Below, piece after piece: positions 36,887 to 46,725 of a stretch of 64,000 nt of DNA. This DNA comes from Candidatus Tisiphia endosymbiont of Dioctria linearis. Its GTDB lineage: Bacteria > Pseudomonadota > Alphaproteobacteria > Rickettsiales > Rickettsiaceae. How positions within the stretch are numbered: the stretch's first letter is position 1; each line of letters starts with the position of its first letter. The stretch lies in contig NZ_OZ032156.1 in the NCBI RefSeq assembly GCF_964026545.1, positions 1,364,001 through 1,428,000 on the forward strand, written 5' to 3'. The notes beneath the pieces were generated by a model. That model did not search any database and was not told where the DNA came from. It saw only the letters and a list, made by a program, of their open reading frames with translations. The translations under genes were made by a program, and so were the position numbers.

Positions 36887-37621
36887 TTATTGTGTTTCTC
36901 CAGGAATTTCTACGGTTCCTAGAGGGGGGATGGTGTGATTATCATTAATATCAACATGCTTACTAAAGTTTACATCGGAGGACTTTAAGTACAAAAAATC
37001 TTCATTTAATATTTTTGGAGGGAGAGAACTTAAGTAATAGGGATTTTTTGAACCAAGATAATCATGTAATATTGTAAGAATAATATCAGGTAATTCTAAA
37101 AAATGCTCTTGTATAAATGCATCTATTTTTTGGCAATCTAAATTCCCATTATTTTGTTTAGCAAATAAAGCTATTAATTCTTGATTCATCTTATAAAATA
37201 TTAGATACCTTATATCATGAGACTCAAGTGCCATTTTAGTTATTTTATTAATTTCAAAAATGGAAGGAGTGCCTGGTAATTTGCCAGTTAGGTATTCGTA
37301 AATATTGATAATTAAATTTAGATTCACTACGACTAGTTCTTTTGAAGTTGTGTTTTCAAAATGATAGCTAATATTGTTTTTAGTAAAGCTGATTTTAGTG
37401 TCTATAGGGAGTAGAAGTGAGGTAATAGAATCTTTATTTAATATATCTACAGACTGACGGGTACTTTGATTTTGAAAGCTACAATAATTTTTCTCTAAAG
37501 GTAACTTAACTGTATCTGTGGGATGCACGACAACTTTTATATCAATTGGATATTTTACAGTTAGCGTTATATTTTTGAGTACTTTGAAGTAATAGCGTTC
37601 AGGTCTGCTAATATATGGCAT
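36887..37621 (-). CDS. Hypothetical cytosolic protein
   Basis: The 244-residue protein is not recognised. It has no signal peptide or membrane segment. The first third looks beta-rich (ITLTVKYPIDIKVVVHP), the middle helical, and the C terminus ends TIPPLGTVEIPGETQ. An IS630 copy lies 49 bases before its ATG and may have separated it from its promoter. The short gap after murG (36790-36886) contains only a weak hairpin (gtctt ... aagac). Confidence 0.5.
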   Translation of the reverse strand: MPYISRPERYYFKVLKNITLTVKYPIDIKVVVHPTDTVKLPLEKNYCSFQNQSTRQSVDILNKDSITSLLLPIDTKISFTKNNISYHFENTTSKELVVVNLNLIINIYEYLTGKLPGTPSIFEINKITKMALESHDIRYLIFYKMNQELIALFAKQNNGNLDCQKIDAFIQEHFLELPDIILTILHDYLGSKNPYYLSSLPPKILNEDFLYLKSSDVNFSKHVDINDNHTIPPLGTVEIPGETQ

Positions 37622-37670
37622 TTTATTGCAAAAAAAGGTTCTGTTTTCGGTAATAACTAAGTGATCTTTA

Positions 37671-38595
37671 TAGTAAAAGCAGTTAAGTTATGTTACAGCA
37701 AAGAATGCACAAATGGTGTTATACAATTCTTGTGAAAGCCCGATTTTTTGTTTAATCCACCTTTTCATATTAGCCCAAAATTTCTCTATTGGATTTAGGT
37801 CAGGAGAGTAAGGTGGTAAAAATATTACCCTACATCCTACTGATTCTATTAAATCTTTAGTCTTCTTAGACTTATGAAAAGCAGCATTGTCTAAAATCAC
37901 AACTTGACCAGCTATAAGCTCTTTTATCAAAAATTGCTCTACCCAATTATTAAATAGTTCGGTATTACAGGTGCCATTGAATACAAAAGGGGCTATAGAT
38001 TTATTACCTACCAAACCTGCTATAATATTCGTCCTTTGGTAATACTTCCCACTCTTCTTTGCTTGTAGTGTTTGACCTTTCTTTCCCCAACCTCTATCTT
38101 GGGTAATGTTCATCTCTATTCCGCTCTCATCTATATACACAAGCGCATCTGTAGCTAGATCTTTGATATCTTCTAAATACTTACATCGCTTTTCAGCATT
38201 AGCTTCCACATAGGTAAAGGCTTTTTTTTATAACTAAATCCCAATTGTCTTAGCCAATATCTTGCCCCACTAGCGCTTATCCCAAATTTCTTACCAATAT
38301 CTTCCGTTTTGCTATTAGGATTTTCTTCTACATACTTGATAAAATCATCCATTTCTATACTAGGCTTTGCTCCTTTATACTTCCTTGCTTGATAATGACC
38401 TTCTTTCTTATACCTTACATGCCATGTATTTACTGTTGTAGGGCTCAATTGAAAAACTCTAGATGCTGACCTTTGACTATTTCCTGCTTCTAGATATTTT
38501 ATTACTTTTTCTCTTAAATCTATACTGTATGGGCTAGTTGACATTTTTCATTTTATATTATCACAATCACTAACATAACTCAACTGCCTTTACTA
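37671..38595 (-). mobile_element. IS630-family insertion sequence, copy 2 (925 bp)
   Basis: The same 925-bp element as at 19373-20297, in reverse orientation. TA flanks both ends (37669-37670 and 38596-38597). The encoded proteins are identical to copy 1, so one copy arose recently. The site is intergenic, upstream of the unknown gene at 36887. DNA from 38596 to 38791 contains no gene and should hold the promoter of the lipoprotein gene at 38792. Confidence 0.92.
37688..38544 (-). CDS. IS630 transposase, two overlapping frames (copy 2)
   Basis: Identical in both frames to the copy at 19424-20280: helix-turn-helix frame from 38544 to 38173 and DDE frame ending at 37688, joined by -1 slippage on the run of eight A. 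Identity of the overlap in both copies supports programmed frameshifting rather than chance mutation. Confidence 0.85.
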
Positions 38596-38791
38596 TAGTA
38601 GATTCTGGCATACATAAAGTCCTTTATTTACTTATGAATAGGCTTTATATAATATTTATTAAAAAGTACAAGATAAATTTTGGTCAATCAGCTTGTTTTT
38701 TCCCTACAACTACTTCCTGGTTAATTGATTCTTGCAACTTTGGTGATTTTATGTCATTAATTATGTTACTATAAAATTATCGGATTAGTTT

Positions 38792-39472
38792 ATGTTTAAA
38801 AGAATTATTATTACATTTTTGGGATTATCCTTACTTTCAGGTTGTACTGATGGTTTTAGAGGGTATTTCAAAAGATCTGCTAATAATAAAATTATAGATA
38901 GAAAAGGCTTTGCTGGTGGTAAACGTCCGCCGCTTTATAATAAAAAATATATAGCGACGGCAAAGAGAAACGTTATGGAAGAAAATTTTGATGATGAGGA
39001 GGGCGATTTGCTTAGTGAGTATGATACCGAAACAATCAATCCAACTTTAAGAAATCGTCAAATGTATCTTAAGATGGTAAAACAAGATGCGGAACGTAAT
39101 GAAAAACGCAAGCAAAATCAAGAAAAAGAATATCCTTCATTGAATTCGGCAAATGATAAGCTGAAGAGACAAAATAGTGATAAAAACAATAAGGCAAACA
39201 GTGATTTGCACAAAGAGCTAGAGCAGATTAAAGCTATGTTACGTGAAACTAAAAAAGATTTAGAAAAATATAAATGCCCTGCACGACAAACTACTAACCA
39301 ACAAACTGTTGATAAAGTTTTACCAAATAAAGCTAAAACAGGTAGTAGTAAAAAAATTAAGGAAGTCGAAGCCAGCAAGAATAATAAAACTAACAAGCCA
39401 CTTGGCAAGTCAGAGATGCAGAAAAAATTTCTCAGTGAAGATGATGATATAAAGGCAACTGGTACTAATTAA
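38792..39472 (+). CDS. Lipoprotein with charged coiled-coil body
   Basis: The 226-residue protein starts with a lipoprotein signal (KRIIITFLGLSLLSGCTDG, lipobox LSGC). A conserved-looking segment GFAGGKRPPLYNKKYIATAK follows, then a highly charged coiled coil (LHKELEQIKAMLRETKKDLEKY) and a Lys/Asn-rich tail. It is probably anchored in the outer membrane on the periplasmic side. I do not recognise a named family. Confidence 0.62.
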   Translation: MFKRIIITFLGLSLLSGCTDGFRGYFKRSANNKIIDRKGFAGGKRPPLYNKKYIATAKRNVMEENFDDEEGDLLSEYDTETINPTLRNRQMYLKMVKQDAERNEKRKQNQEKEYPSLNSANDKLKRQNSDKNNKANSDLHKELEQIKAMLRETKKDLEKYKCPARQTTNQQTVDKVLPNKAKTGSSKKIKEVEASKNNKTNKPLGKSEMQKKFLSEDDDIKATGTN

Positions 39473-39482
39473 TTCGTCTTTA

Positions 39483-39667
39483 TGCATAAGCCTCGTGGCA
39501 ATTTAAAAATTGCAGAAAAAATGGATTGCTTCGTCGGCTATGCCTCCTTGCAATTACACTGTAGGTAAATTTAAAACACGTCATTGCGAGACCACGCAAG
39601 TAGGTCGTGGCAATCCATATTCTTATAGATTGCCGCGTTACTAGTAAAGTAGTTCCCCGCAATGACG
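39483..39667. repeat. Rickettsia intergenic repeat, copy 2
   Basis: The unit starts gcataagcctcgtggcaatt and includes a core palindrome from cgtcattgcgag (39579) to gcaatgacg (39667). It ends six bases before the POT transporter stop, so it may serve as its terminator. Confidence 0.7.
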
Positions 39668-39672
39668 GCGGG

Positions 39673-41187
39673 TTAGCTATAACTTTGTCTAGTTAAAACT
39701 CTATGTAAGAAAATAGAGCAAAATATGGTGAATATAACAACTATGCCTAAATTAAAGAAGGCTATATATAAAAAACCTTCTTTATATATAGATAGTGACT
39801 CCATAAAATCTACTTCTCCTCCAATAGAAGGTACCGACATAAATTTTGCTATTACAGTGCCTAGTAAATTTGAAAATGCTAGTGATAGCATTAATATACC
39901 CATTATAAATCCACGTAAGTGTTTTGGAGCAAGTAAAGTCGTTTGAGACTGTACTAATGGTGCTATGCAAAGCTCTCCTAAACTCATAAAAGAAATAGCA
40001 ATTACTAAATATAAATATCCTACTTTACCATTACTATCAGCATTTACGCAACCGATATAAAGAATAAAGAAACACACAACTAAGGTCAAAAGACCTAAAA
40101 TTAACATTAAAGTTGCATATTTCTTATTAAACTTCATGTAAGTGCCTAATAAAGAACCAAATATTATTATAGAGAAAGGATTTATTGCTTGTGATACTGA
40201 GGCAGGAACTATTGTACCAAATACTTCCTTGACCACATTTCTTTCGGTAAATAGGTTAATAAGAGACCCAAGTTGCATTTCCAACGCAAAAAAGCACATT
40301 AATAAAAAGATCATCATCGATAAGGCAATTAGATTTTGTCTTTGAATTGTTGGAGACTTAAATATAATATAGCCAAATATCCCAAATACCCCTAAACCTA
40401 TAATGCTAAGCATGTTAGCAAAAAATTCAGCAAATATTAACATTTCAGACACAAGAAATGTTAGAAATATAGTGCTTACTATTATTATAGTAAAAGGATT
40501 CAACCTCAAGAAAAATCTTTTTTTCATGAGATGTGGGTAAGGTGATAGACCATTATTACCTAGTAAATTCTGAAATTTAACAAATATAATAAGTCCAATT
40601 AACATACCTAGACCAGCTAAACCAAATCCGTAGTCCCAACCAATAGTACTTGCCACATAACCACAGGAAATAGAAGCTAAGAATGATCCTAAATTTACCC
40701 CAACATAGAATAAGGTAAAACCTCTTTCTCTATCTGGATCATTTTCTTTATAACAGCAACTTAGCAAATTTGTAATATTACCTTTAAATAAACCTGTTCC
40801 TAATGCTAATAGTGATAAGCCTAAATATACAAAATTTGTTTCTGATCCTACTAAGGTCATACAAATATGACCAATTGTTATAATTATACCGCCAATTAGT
40901 ACCATATTACGAAATCCCATTAATTTATCAGCTAAAAAGCCTCCGAGTACCGGACCGGCATAGCCAATAGCGGCAAATAAAGAATAGGTGGCATAAGCAT
41001 TAGCATCACTAAATCCTAAATGTGATGTAAGAAATAGCACCAGCAAAGCTCTCATTCCATAATAGCTAAAACGCTCCCACATTTCAACGAAAAATAGAAG
41101 TTTTAGGTGTTTAGGAAATATTTTAGTTTCTTTAATATTATCAATATCTAGATTATCTATATCTAGTAAATCAACACAATTACTCAT
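39673..41187 (-). CDS. POT/PTR-family proton-dependent peptide transporter
   Basis: The 504-residue protein has about fourteen membrane helices. The POT signature is near the start: FFVEMWERFSYYGMRALLVLF (shown in part as ERFSYYGMR), then GPVLGGFLADKLMGFR and FTLFYVGVNLGSFLA. These transporters import di- and tripeptides with protons, which suits an amino-acid-dependent intracellular bacterium. ATG at 41187 with gagg upstream is chosen over TTG at 41199. Confidence 0.88.
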   Translation of the reverse strand: MSNCVDLLDIDNLDIDNIKETKIFPKHLKLLFFVEMWERFSYYGMRALLVLFLTSHLGFSDANAYATYSLFAAIGYAGPVLGGFLADKLMGFRNMVLIGGIIITIGHICMTLVGSETNFVYLGLSLLALGTGLFKGNITNLLSCCYKENDPDRERGFTLFYVGVNLGSFLASISCGYVASTIGWDYGFGLAGLGMLIGLIIFVKFQNLLGNNGLSPYPHLMKKRFFLRLNPFTIIIVSTIFLTFLVSEMLIFAEFFANMLSIIGLGVFGIFGYIIFKSPTIQRQNLIALSMMIFLLMCFFALEMQLGSLINLFTERNVVKEVFGTIVPASVSQAINPFSIIIFGSLLGTYMKFNKKYATLMLILGLLTLVVCFFILYIGCVNADSNGKVGYLYLVIAISFMSLGELCIAPLVQSQTTLLAPKHLRGFIMGILMLSLAFSNLLGTVIAKFMSVPSIGGEVDFMESLSIYKEGFLYIAFFNLGIVVIFTIFCSIFLHRVLTRQSYS

Positions 41188-41359
41188 CGTGAACCTCAAT
41201 GTATTTTTATATCAAACCAATTGTTAATGATTTAATCTGATATATTAAGTTTAAAAAAGTCACTCTTAGCAGAACAGTTAAGATTTATTATTTTTAAATG
41301 AGGATTACAATCTTCCCCAAGTGTCTATTAGCGGAGACCACGCGTAGGCAATACCTTGG

Positions 41360-41452
41360 CGTCATTGCGAGCGAACATACGTGAGCATGGCAATCCATGA
41401 AGCTTGTTATATGGATTGCTTCGTCGCTACTAAGTAGCTCCTCGCAATGACG
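41360..41452. repeat. Rickettsia intergenic repeat, copy 3
   Basis: The palindromic core runs from cgtcattgcgag at 41360 to ctcgcaatgacg at 41452, with ggcaatccat and atggattgct pairing inside. A partial second unit precedes it (attagcggagaccacgcg, near 41330). Confidence 0.75.
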
Positions 41453-41564
41453 TTGGATGGTTAAACTTCCGCAATGACGAGAGGGTAAAACAATTAAAAA
41501 AAACAAACAAATGCTTGCTAAAAGCAAATAGTAATAAAAATTTTAAAAAGTAGAAAAATATGGA

Positions 41565-41687
41565 TTAATGGCTAAGACACCAAAACATGGTGGTATGATA
41601 AAATGAGGATGTCGGATAAGAAAAATTTAAATTTTTGGAAATTGCCGGTAATTGTCGTTCTAACGATAATCTTAAGTCTTTTAACAT
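41565..41687 (-). CDS. Possible 40-residue peptide with good ribosome-binding site
   Basis: ATG at 41687 is preceded by aaggagttatt. The peptide begins MLKDLRLSLERQLPAISKNL and shows no family. The opposite strand holds a competing 26-codon frame (41612-41692) with a hydrophobic C-terminal half (PVIVVLTIILSLLT). At most one is real. The rest of 41188-41908 contains the repeat at 41360 and AT-rich DNA without a gene. Confidence 0.25.
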   Translation of the reverse strand: MLKDLRLSLERQLPAISKNLNFSYPTSSFYHTTMFWCLSH

Positions 41688-41908
41688 AATAACTCCTTTA
41701 TAATTTTGAGTGTTAACAACATAATAATTATACTGAGTCTTAAATTGTAGCATAAATTCATAAGATAGTCTAGAATTAATTATAGTTTTGTGGTATCATG
41801 GTAGCCTGAAAAAGTCGTGCTGTAAAACGATGTATAGGGAAGAGCAATGAACCTTATCAACGAGTCAGTAAATCTTAACTAATTAACTAATTAAACATAA
41901 GGGATATT

Positions 41909-42616
41909 ATGACAATACATATTTTTAGATATTCTCAACTAATTGATACAGATAGGATGCGTACAATAAAGGCATTTGCTACAGCAACTGGATTATCAGA
42001 AGGAGATATAGCGGGTATAGCATCAAAAGAAGAAGAAAAAGGAGGATTAATTTCACAATACAAATCTGGTGGTATTGATACTATTGAATTTCGTACTAAA
42101 TTAAATGAACTTATAAAAAATAAGGGTGGTATCCAATTAGCAGATAATGCTTTTGATGATTGTTGGAATGCTATGTGTACGGTAAATTCAGAAAAATTGA
42201 GTAAGTTGTATCAGTTTCAGTTAGAGCATGAGGGCTATAAGATACATATTATAGGGGATACTAATGAGTTACAGCATAAGTATATTAGTGAACGAATTGC
42301 ATTACTAGAAAAGACACCAAAAATAACCTATACACTTTCTTTTGAAGAACATACTTTAGATAGGGAAGAGTTAAGAGAAGTAGCTAAAAGCATTTATCAA
42401 GATTTAGATATTGTATGGCATCATAAAGAGACAGGAGATAGTCTAGAATTATTAGCTAAGCATTATAATTCTTCTGAGGAGTCTTCTCTAGTTGAACAAG
42501 AAGTAGTTGAAGATAACACTAACGAAAGTAGTAATAGTCATAGTCTCGTAGAAGATACTATAGATGTTATGGGCGGATTAGAGCTGTCGTCAACAAACCC
42601 TGATTCTGTAGAATAG
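41909..42616 (+). CDS. HAD-like protein lacking the nucleophile motif
   Basis: Residues 55-125 resemble the cap and second motif region of HAD-IA hydrolases: IEFRTKLNEL, FDDCWNAM, LYQFQLEHEGYKIHIIGDTNELQHKYI (given in part as IIGDTNELQHKYI). The N-terminal DxDxT motif needed for catalysis is absent, so it is not an active phosphatase. The C terminus is acidic and Ser/Asn-rich (EESSLVEQEVVEDNTNESSN). It may be a binding protein or a lineage-specific derived HAD. The start ATG follows aagggatatt. Confidence 0.5.
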   Translation: MTIHIFRYSQLIDTDRMRTIKAFATATGLSEGDIAGIASKEEEKGGLISQYKSGGIDTIEFRTKLNELIKNKGGIQLADNAFDDCWNAMCTVNSEKLSKLYQFQLEHEGYKIHIIGDTNELQHKYISERIALLEKTPKITYTLSFEEHTLDREELREVAKSIYQDLDIVWHHKETGDSLELLAKHYNSSEESSLVEQEVVEDNTNESSNSHSLVEDTIDVMGGLELSSTNPDSVE

Positions 42617-42702
42617 CTATTGTCGGGTATATTGAGAATGTTCTACTATGAGGATTTGAGTACCGGCTCGACGCACAAATTACCAGCAGAAGTAGAGTTT
42701 CC

Positions 42703-42797
42703 GAAGAGGTCTATTATTGCGAGAACCACGCAAGTAGGTCGCGGTAATCCACATTCATTCTAATAGATGCCAGGCTATTTTTTATGCTTAAGGTGAA
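42703..42797. repeat. Rickettsia intergenic repeat, copy 4 (partial)
   Basis: attgcgagaaccacgcaagt and cggtaatccacattcattct match copies 1 and 2. The unit ends with atgcttaaggtgaatt, a variant of the atgcgtaaggtgagtt end seen at 58868. The promoter of ffh must lie between here and 42889. Confidence 0.6.
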
Positions 42798-42889
42798 TTA
42801 ATTAGTTATTTTTTTGCTAATATGCTTAGTGCTTCTTAGTAAATATGCTAGAATAATAAAATTAAATAACTTATTAAATTTGCATTTTT

Positions 42890-44242
42890 ATGTTCCAAAC
42901 ATTAACTCAAAATCTGACTAAAATCTTTGATCGTATCAAAAGAAGCGGCACTTTATCGGAAGCTCAAATAAACGATACTATGCGTGATATTAGGATTGCC
43001 CTTCTTGAGGCAGATGTGGCACTACCGGTAGTTAAGGACTTTATTGCTGAAGTAAAGTTAAAAGCTATGGGGCAGGAGGTGATAAAATCAGTCTCTCCAG
43101 GGCAGATGATAGTAAAAATTATCCATAATGAGTTAATTAATATATTATCCTCTTCTCCAGAGGAGAGTGTATTACAACTTAAATCTGCCCCTCCGGTAAA
43201 TATTTTAATGGTTGGGCTGCAAGGTAGTGGTAAGACTAGCGCTAGTGCCAAATTAGCACTTAGGCTAAAAAACCAAAATAAAAAGGTACTTTTAGTTTCT
43301 CTTGATACTTATCGTCCTGCTGCTCAGGAGCAATTAACTATCCTTGGTAAATCGATAGAGGTAGATAGTTTAACTATTATCCCCAACCATACTCCTGTCG
43401 ATATTACTAAAAGAGCCTTGTACGAATCAAAATTAGCCGCCTATGATGTCGTTATTTATGATACGGCAGGTAGGTTGCAAATCGATGATCAAATGATGCA
43501 AGAAGCGGTAAATATAAAAAATTTAGTAGAGCCAAAGGAAATAATTCTGGTGGTTGATGCAATGACAGGGCAAGATTCAGTACTTATAGCTAGCAATTTT
43601 GACCAACAACTAGGAATTACCGGGGTGATTTTATCTCGTATTGATGGTGATGCTAAAGGTGGAGCGGCTTTGAGTATTAAGCATGTTACCAATAAGCCTA
43701 TTAAGTTCCTAAGTACTGGTGAAAAATTGGCAGATTTAGAGTTATTTGATCCAGAACGTATCGCCTCGAGAATATTAGATATGGGAGATATTATTTCCTT
43801 TGTTGAAAAAGCAAGTAGCCTAATAGATCAGGAAGAGGCGGAAAAAGCAGCTGCTAGACTAAAAAAAGGTAAATTTGACTTGGAAGATTACCTAACGCAA
43901 ATGAGGAGTATAAAAAAATTAGGTGGATTTGCTAGTATGATAAATATGTTACCTGGCATTAATAAAATTATCGATAAAGTTGATCAATCGAAATTAAGCG
44001 GTAAATTAATAGACCACCAAGAAGCAATAATTTTGTCAATGACCAAAAAAGAACGAAAAAAACCAGATTTGCTAAATGCTTCACGTCGAAAGCGTATTGC
44101 TGAAGGCTCGGGAACATCAGTTCAGAAAGTCAATAATCTATTGAAACAATTTAAGCAAATAAGTGGTTTTATGAAAAAGGCAAGCAATATGAATCCCAAA
44201 AGCCTAATGCGTAGCGGTCTAGGCAATTTATTCAAACCATAA
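42890..44242 (+). CDS. ffh: Signal recognition particle protein Ffh
   Basis: Ffh binds signal sequences of nascent membrane proteins and 4.5S RNA and delivers ribosomes to FtsY. The 450-residue protein has the N domain, a G domain with GLQGSGKTSASAKLAL, DTYRPAAQEQL, YDTAGRLQ and SRIDGDAKGGAALS, and a Met-rich M domain (FASMINMLPGINK, SRRKRIAEGSGTS). Length and motifs are normal. It is transcribed alone; 196 bases without a gene follow. Confidence 0.96.
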   Translation: MFQTLTQNLTKIFDRIKRSGTLSEAQINDTMRDIRIALLEADVALPVVKDFIAEVKLKAMGQEVIKSVSPGQMIVKIIHNELINILSSSPEESVLQLKSAPPVNILMVGLQGSGKTSASAKLALRLKNQNKKVLLVSLDTYRPAAQEQLTILGKSIEVDSLTIIPNHTPVDITKRALYESKLAAYDVVIYDTAGRLQIDDQMMQEAVNIKNLVEPKEIILVVDAMTGQDSVLIASNFDQQLGITGVILSRIDGDAKGGAALSIKHVTNKPIKFLSTGEKLADLELFDPERIASRILDMGDIISFVEKASSLIDQEEAEKAAARLKKGKFDLEDYLTQMRSIKKLGGFASMINMLPGINKIIDKVDQSKLSGKLIDHQEAIILSMTKKERKKPDLLNASRRKRIAEGSGTSVQKVNNLLKQFKQISGFMKKASNMNPKSLMRSGLGNLFKP

Positions 44243-44438
44243 CTTTCCGTTTTAAAGATAACTATCAAAAGTCATATTTGAATAAATAGAATCTATAGCT
44301 TAGCAAATTGATATTTTAATAAAACAGAATAGTGTACTAACTGCTAAAAAAATGTCTTAAATTCGTATTAGTAGATAAAACTAGAATTAAACAGAAAGAG
44401 TAATGTAACTTTCCTGAAACCGTTTATTAGGAGCAAAA

Positions 44439-46675
44439 ATGGATAAATATTTAACATTAATAATATTATTGATAATGCCGCATAATTCATTTGCTCAACA
44501 ACAAATATCTAATTTTGTTACACCAGTTACTTATTTTGTCAAACAACTAAATCTACTCAAGAATAACTTAACTAAATACAGACAAATAAGCATAGTAGGC
44601 ACTAGTGGCATGGTGAAAACACAGCTTGCTAGAATGTATTGTTATGAGAATCAAAATAATTATAAACTTATTTGGTTTATTGATTGTAATTTAGATATTA
44701 ATCAAGAGTTGCTAAAGCTATTAATAGCACCGCTAAATCTAATCTAATATCAGAAGATATGAGATTGGTACGAAAAGAACTAATGAGCTATTTATCGAAT
44801 CAAGATAAATGGTTGCTGATATTCGATAATCTGAAGATAAGTGAAAATAAAAAAGTTCAAGAGTTCGTTGATTGGGAACATAATGGGCGCGTTATATTCT
44901 GCTCCCAAGATAGCGAAATATTACCTAATATAGTCAAAATGACTGCCTTTGAAAAAAGTAATGCGATTACTCTGGCTAATAATATTATAGAAAATAATGA
45001 CGCTAAATTAGCAGAATTCTTGAGCGAAAAGTTTGCTGGTTATCCTATCCTGATAGTACAAGGTGCACAATTATTAAATAATGTAAAAGATTTAGATAGA
45101 AAAGAATATAAGGATAAAATCCAGCAATCAACAGATAAAATTCAATTAAACATTACATTAGTTATCAATGAGTTAAAGCCAAGTGCTAAGAAACTTTTAA
45201 ATAAAATAGCCTTAATAAATAATCAAGGTTTCTCGAAAGAACTTTTAAAAATTATTACGGATAATCAAAATACTCTTGATGATGATCTCTATCAATTATC
45301 TAAATTTGCTTTAATATCTAACATTGACTCGCATGACACTAACCCTGTCTTTGAAATGCATGATGTTATTGTTCAGAAAATAATAGAAATGAATGGAGTA
45401 AAAATTAATAAACCTTACTTAGAGGATATTGTTGTTAAATTAATTGATGCTACCCCAAAAAGTGGAATAAAAGGTCGTATTTTTAGAACTGCTAAGACTA
45501 TGTCTGAAAATCTTGAAATAATTTTAAAAAACTCGGAAAAATATAAAGTTAATATATATAAGATTCTGGGATTAAAGTTATATGTAATACTACAATATCT
45601 TAATTCTTGGGATAACTATAATGCAAAGAAATTAGTTGATTGGTTTAATAAAAATGATCAAGAAGGGCAATTTAAATTATGGTTAATGAATAATGATGAA
45701 AAACATATATATGCAAGATATATAAAGTTTATAGGAAGGTATTATAAGAACTGTTCTAACAATCAAGTGGCAATTGAATATTACATTAGAGCAAAAGAAG
45801 CTTTTGACAAAGTAAAAGATTACGAAACTTTTAAGTGTAACGTATTTTATGCGTTGGCAACATCTAATATTGCATTAGGTCAAATTCAAGAAGCAAAAAA
45901 AAATATACAAATTATGAAGCAAATGTTTACTAGTAACTTGGTAGATAACAGTGATATAGGGTTTCTATATTGTGTTAAATCACAGTTATTTTTTATACAA
46001 GGAAAATATCCTAAGGCATTGGATCAAATTAATCAAGACATAGCAGAAAGTATAAAACAGGGATTAAAACCGGATGATTTTTTTCTTACAAGTCGTTATA
46101 TGCTTAAAGCAGAAATATTAAATTATCTTAAAAAATACCAAGAAGCACATGCTGTAGTCAAGCAATTATATGATATGCATAAATCCTCTAAAAAAGAAGA
46201 GCATGAAATATTTGGTCGCATTTTTGCCCAAATGGCAAGAAGTGAGTTAGGGCTTGGTAAGTTAGACCATGCCTTAGAGTATGTTAATAGGGCTATCACC
46301 ATATTTTTAGCCGATGAGCATAGGAATCCTAAAGGTGCAGATTATTCCGAAGATATAAACTTAGCAGCAAGTTATGTAGTACAAGGTGATGTTTTGTTTG
46401 CTCAAGATAACATAAAAGAAGCAATAAAATCCTATAATAAAGCTTATACCATATATTATTATTTATATAGAGATAATCGTAAAAATGTGGCACAAGTTAG
46501 TGAGTTGTATAGTCAAGGAGCTAAAGCTGCCTGTAAAGCAAGAGACTTACATAGTTATAAGTTTTTTGGTAAACAGCAAGTAAAAGAGTTTGGAGTAAAT
46601 CACACTAATACTGTATCTATGTTCGAGTATTGCAAACAACATAATATGAATTTATGGGAAAAAAAAATAGATTAG
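44439..46675 (+). pseudogene. Secreted NB-ARC/TPR (STAND-type) protein, frameshifted and with altered P-loop
   Basis: The first frame (44439-44747) has a signal peptide (YLTLIILLIMPHNSFAQQQ) and a P-loop IVGTSGMVKTQLARMY in which the Gly before Lys is Val. Near 44710-44716 the frame shifts by one; the other frame reads KAINSTAKSNLISEDMRL and continues through WLLIFDNL (Walker B-like) to 46675. The C-terminal half has at least five TPR-like repeats (ALATSNIALGQIQEAKKN, AQMARSELGLGKLDHALEYV, GDVLFAQDNIKEAIKSYNKA). NB-ARC/TPR proteins are STAND signalling ATPases. An exported one would be odd for bacterial immunity and may target the host. The second part could still be made from ATG 44759. Confidence 0.72.
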
Positions 46676-46725
46676 GCTTTTATATCAGATTTTCAAGATA
46701 TAAGAATCTAGGTTCTGTGAAAATA

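Noticed and set aside
41800..41880. Possible small structured RNA upstream of the HAD-like gene
   Set aside because: No tRNA, 4.5S RNA or riboswitch pattern could be folded by eye.
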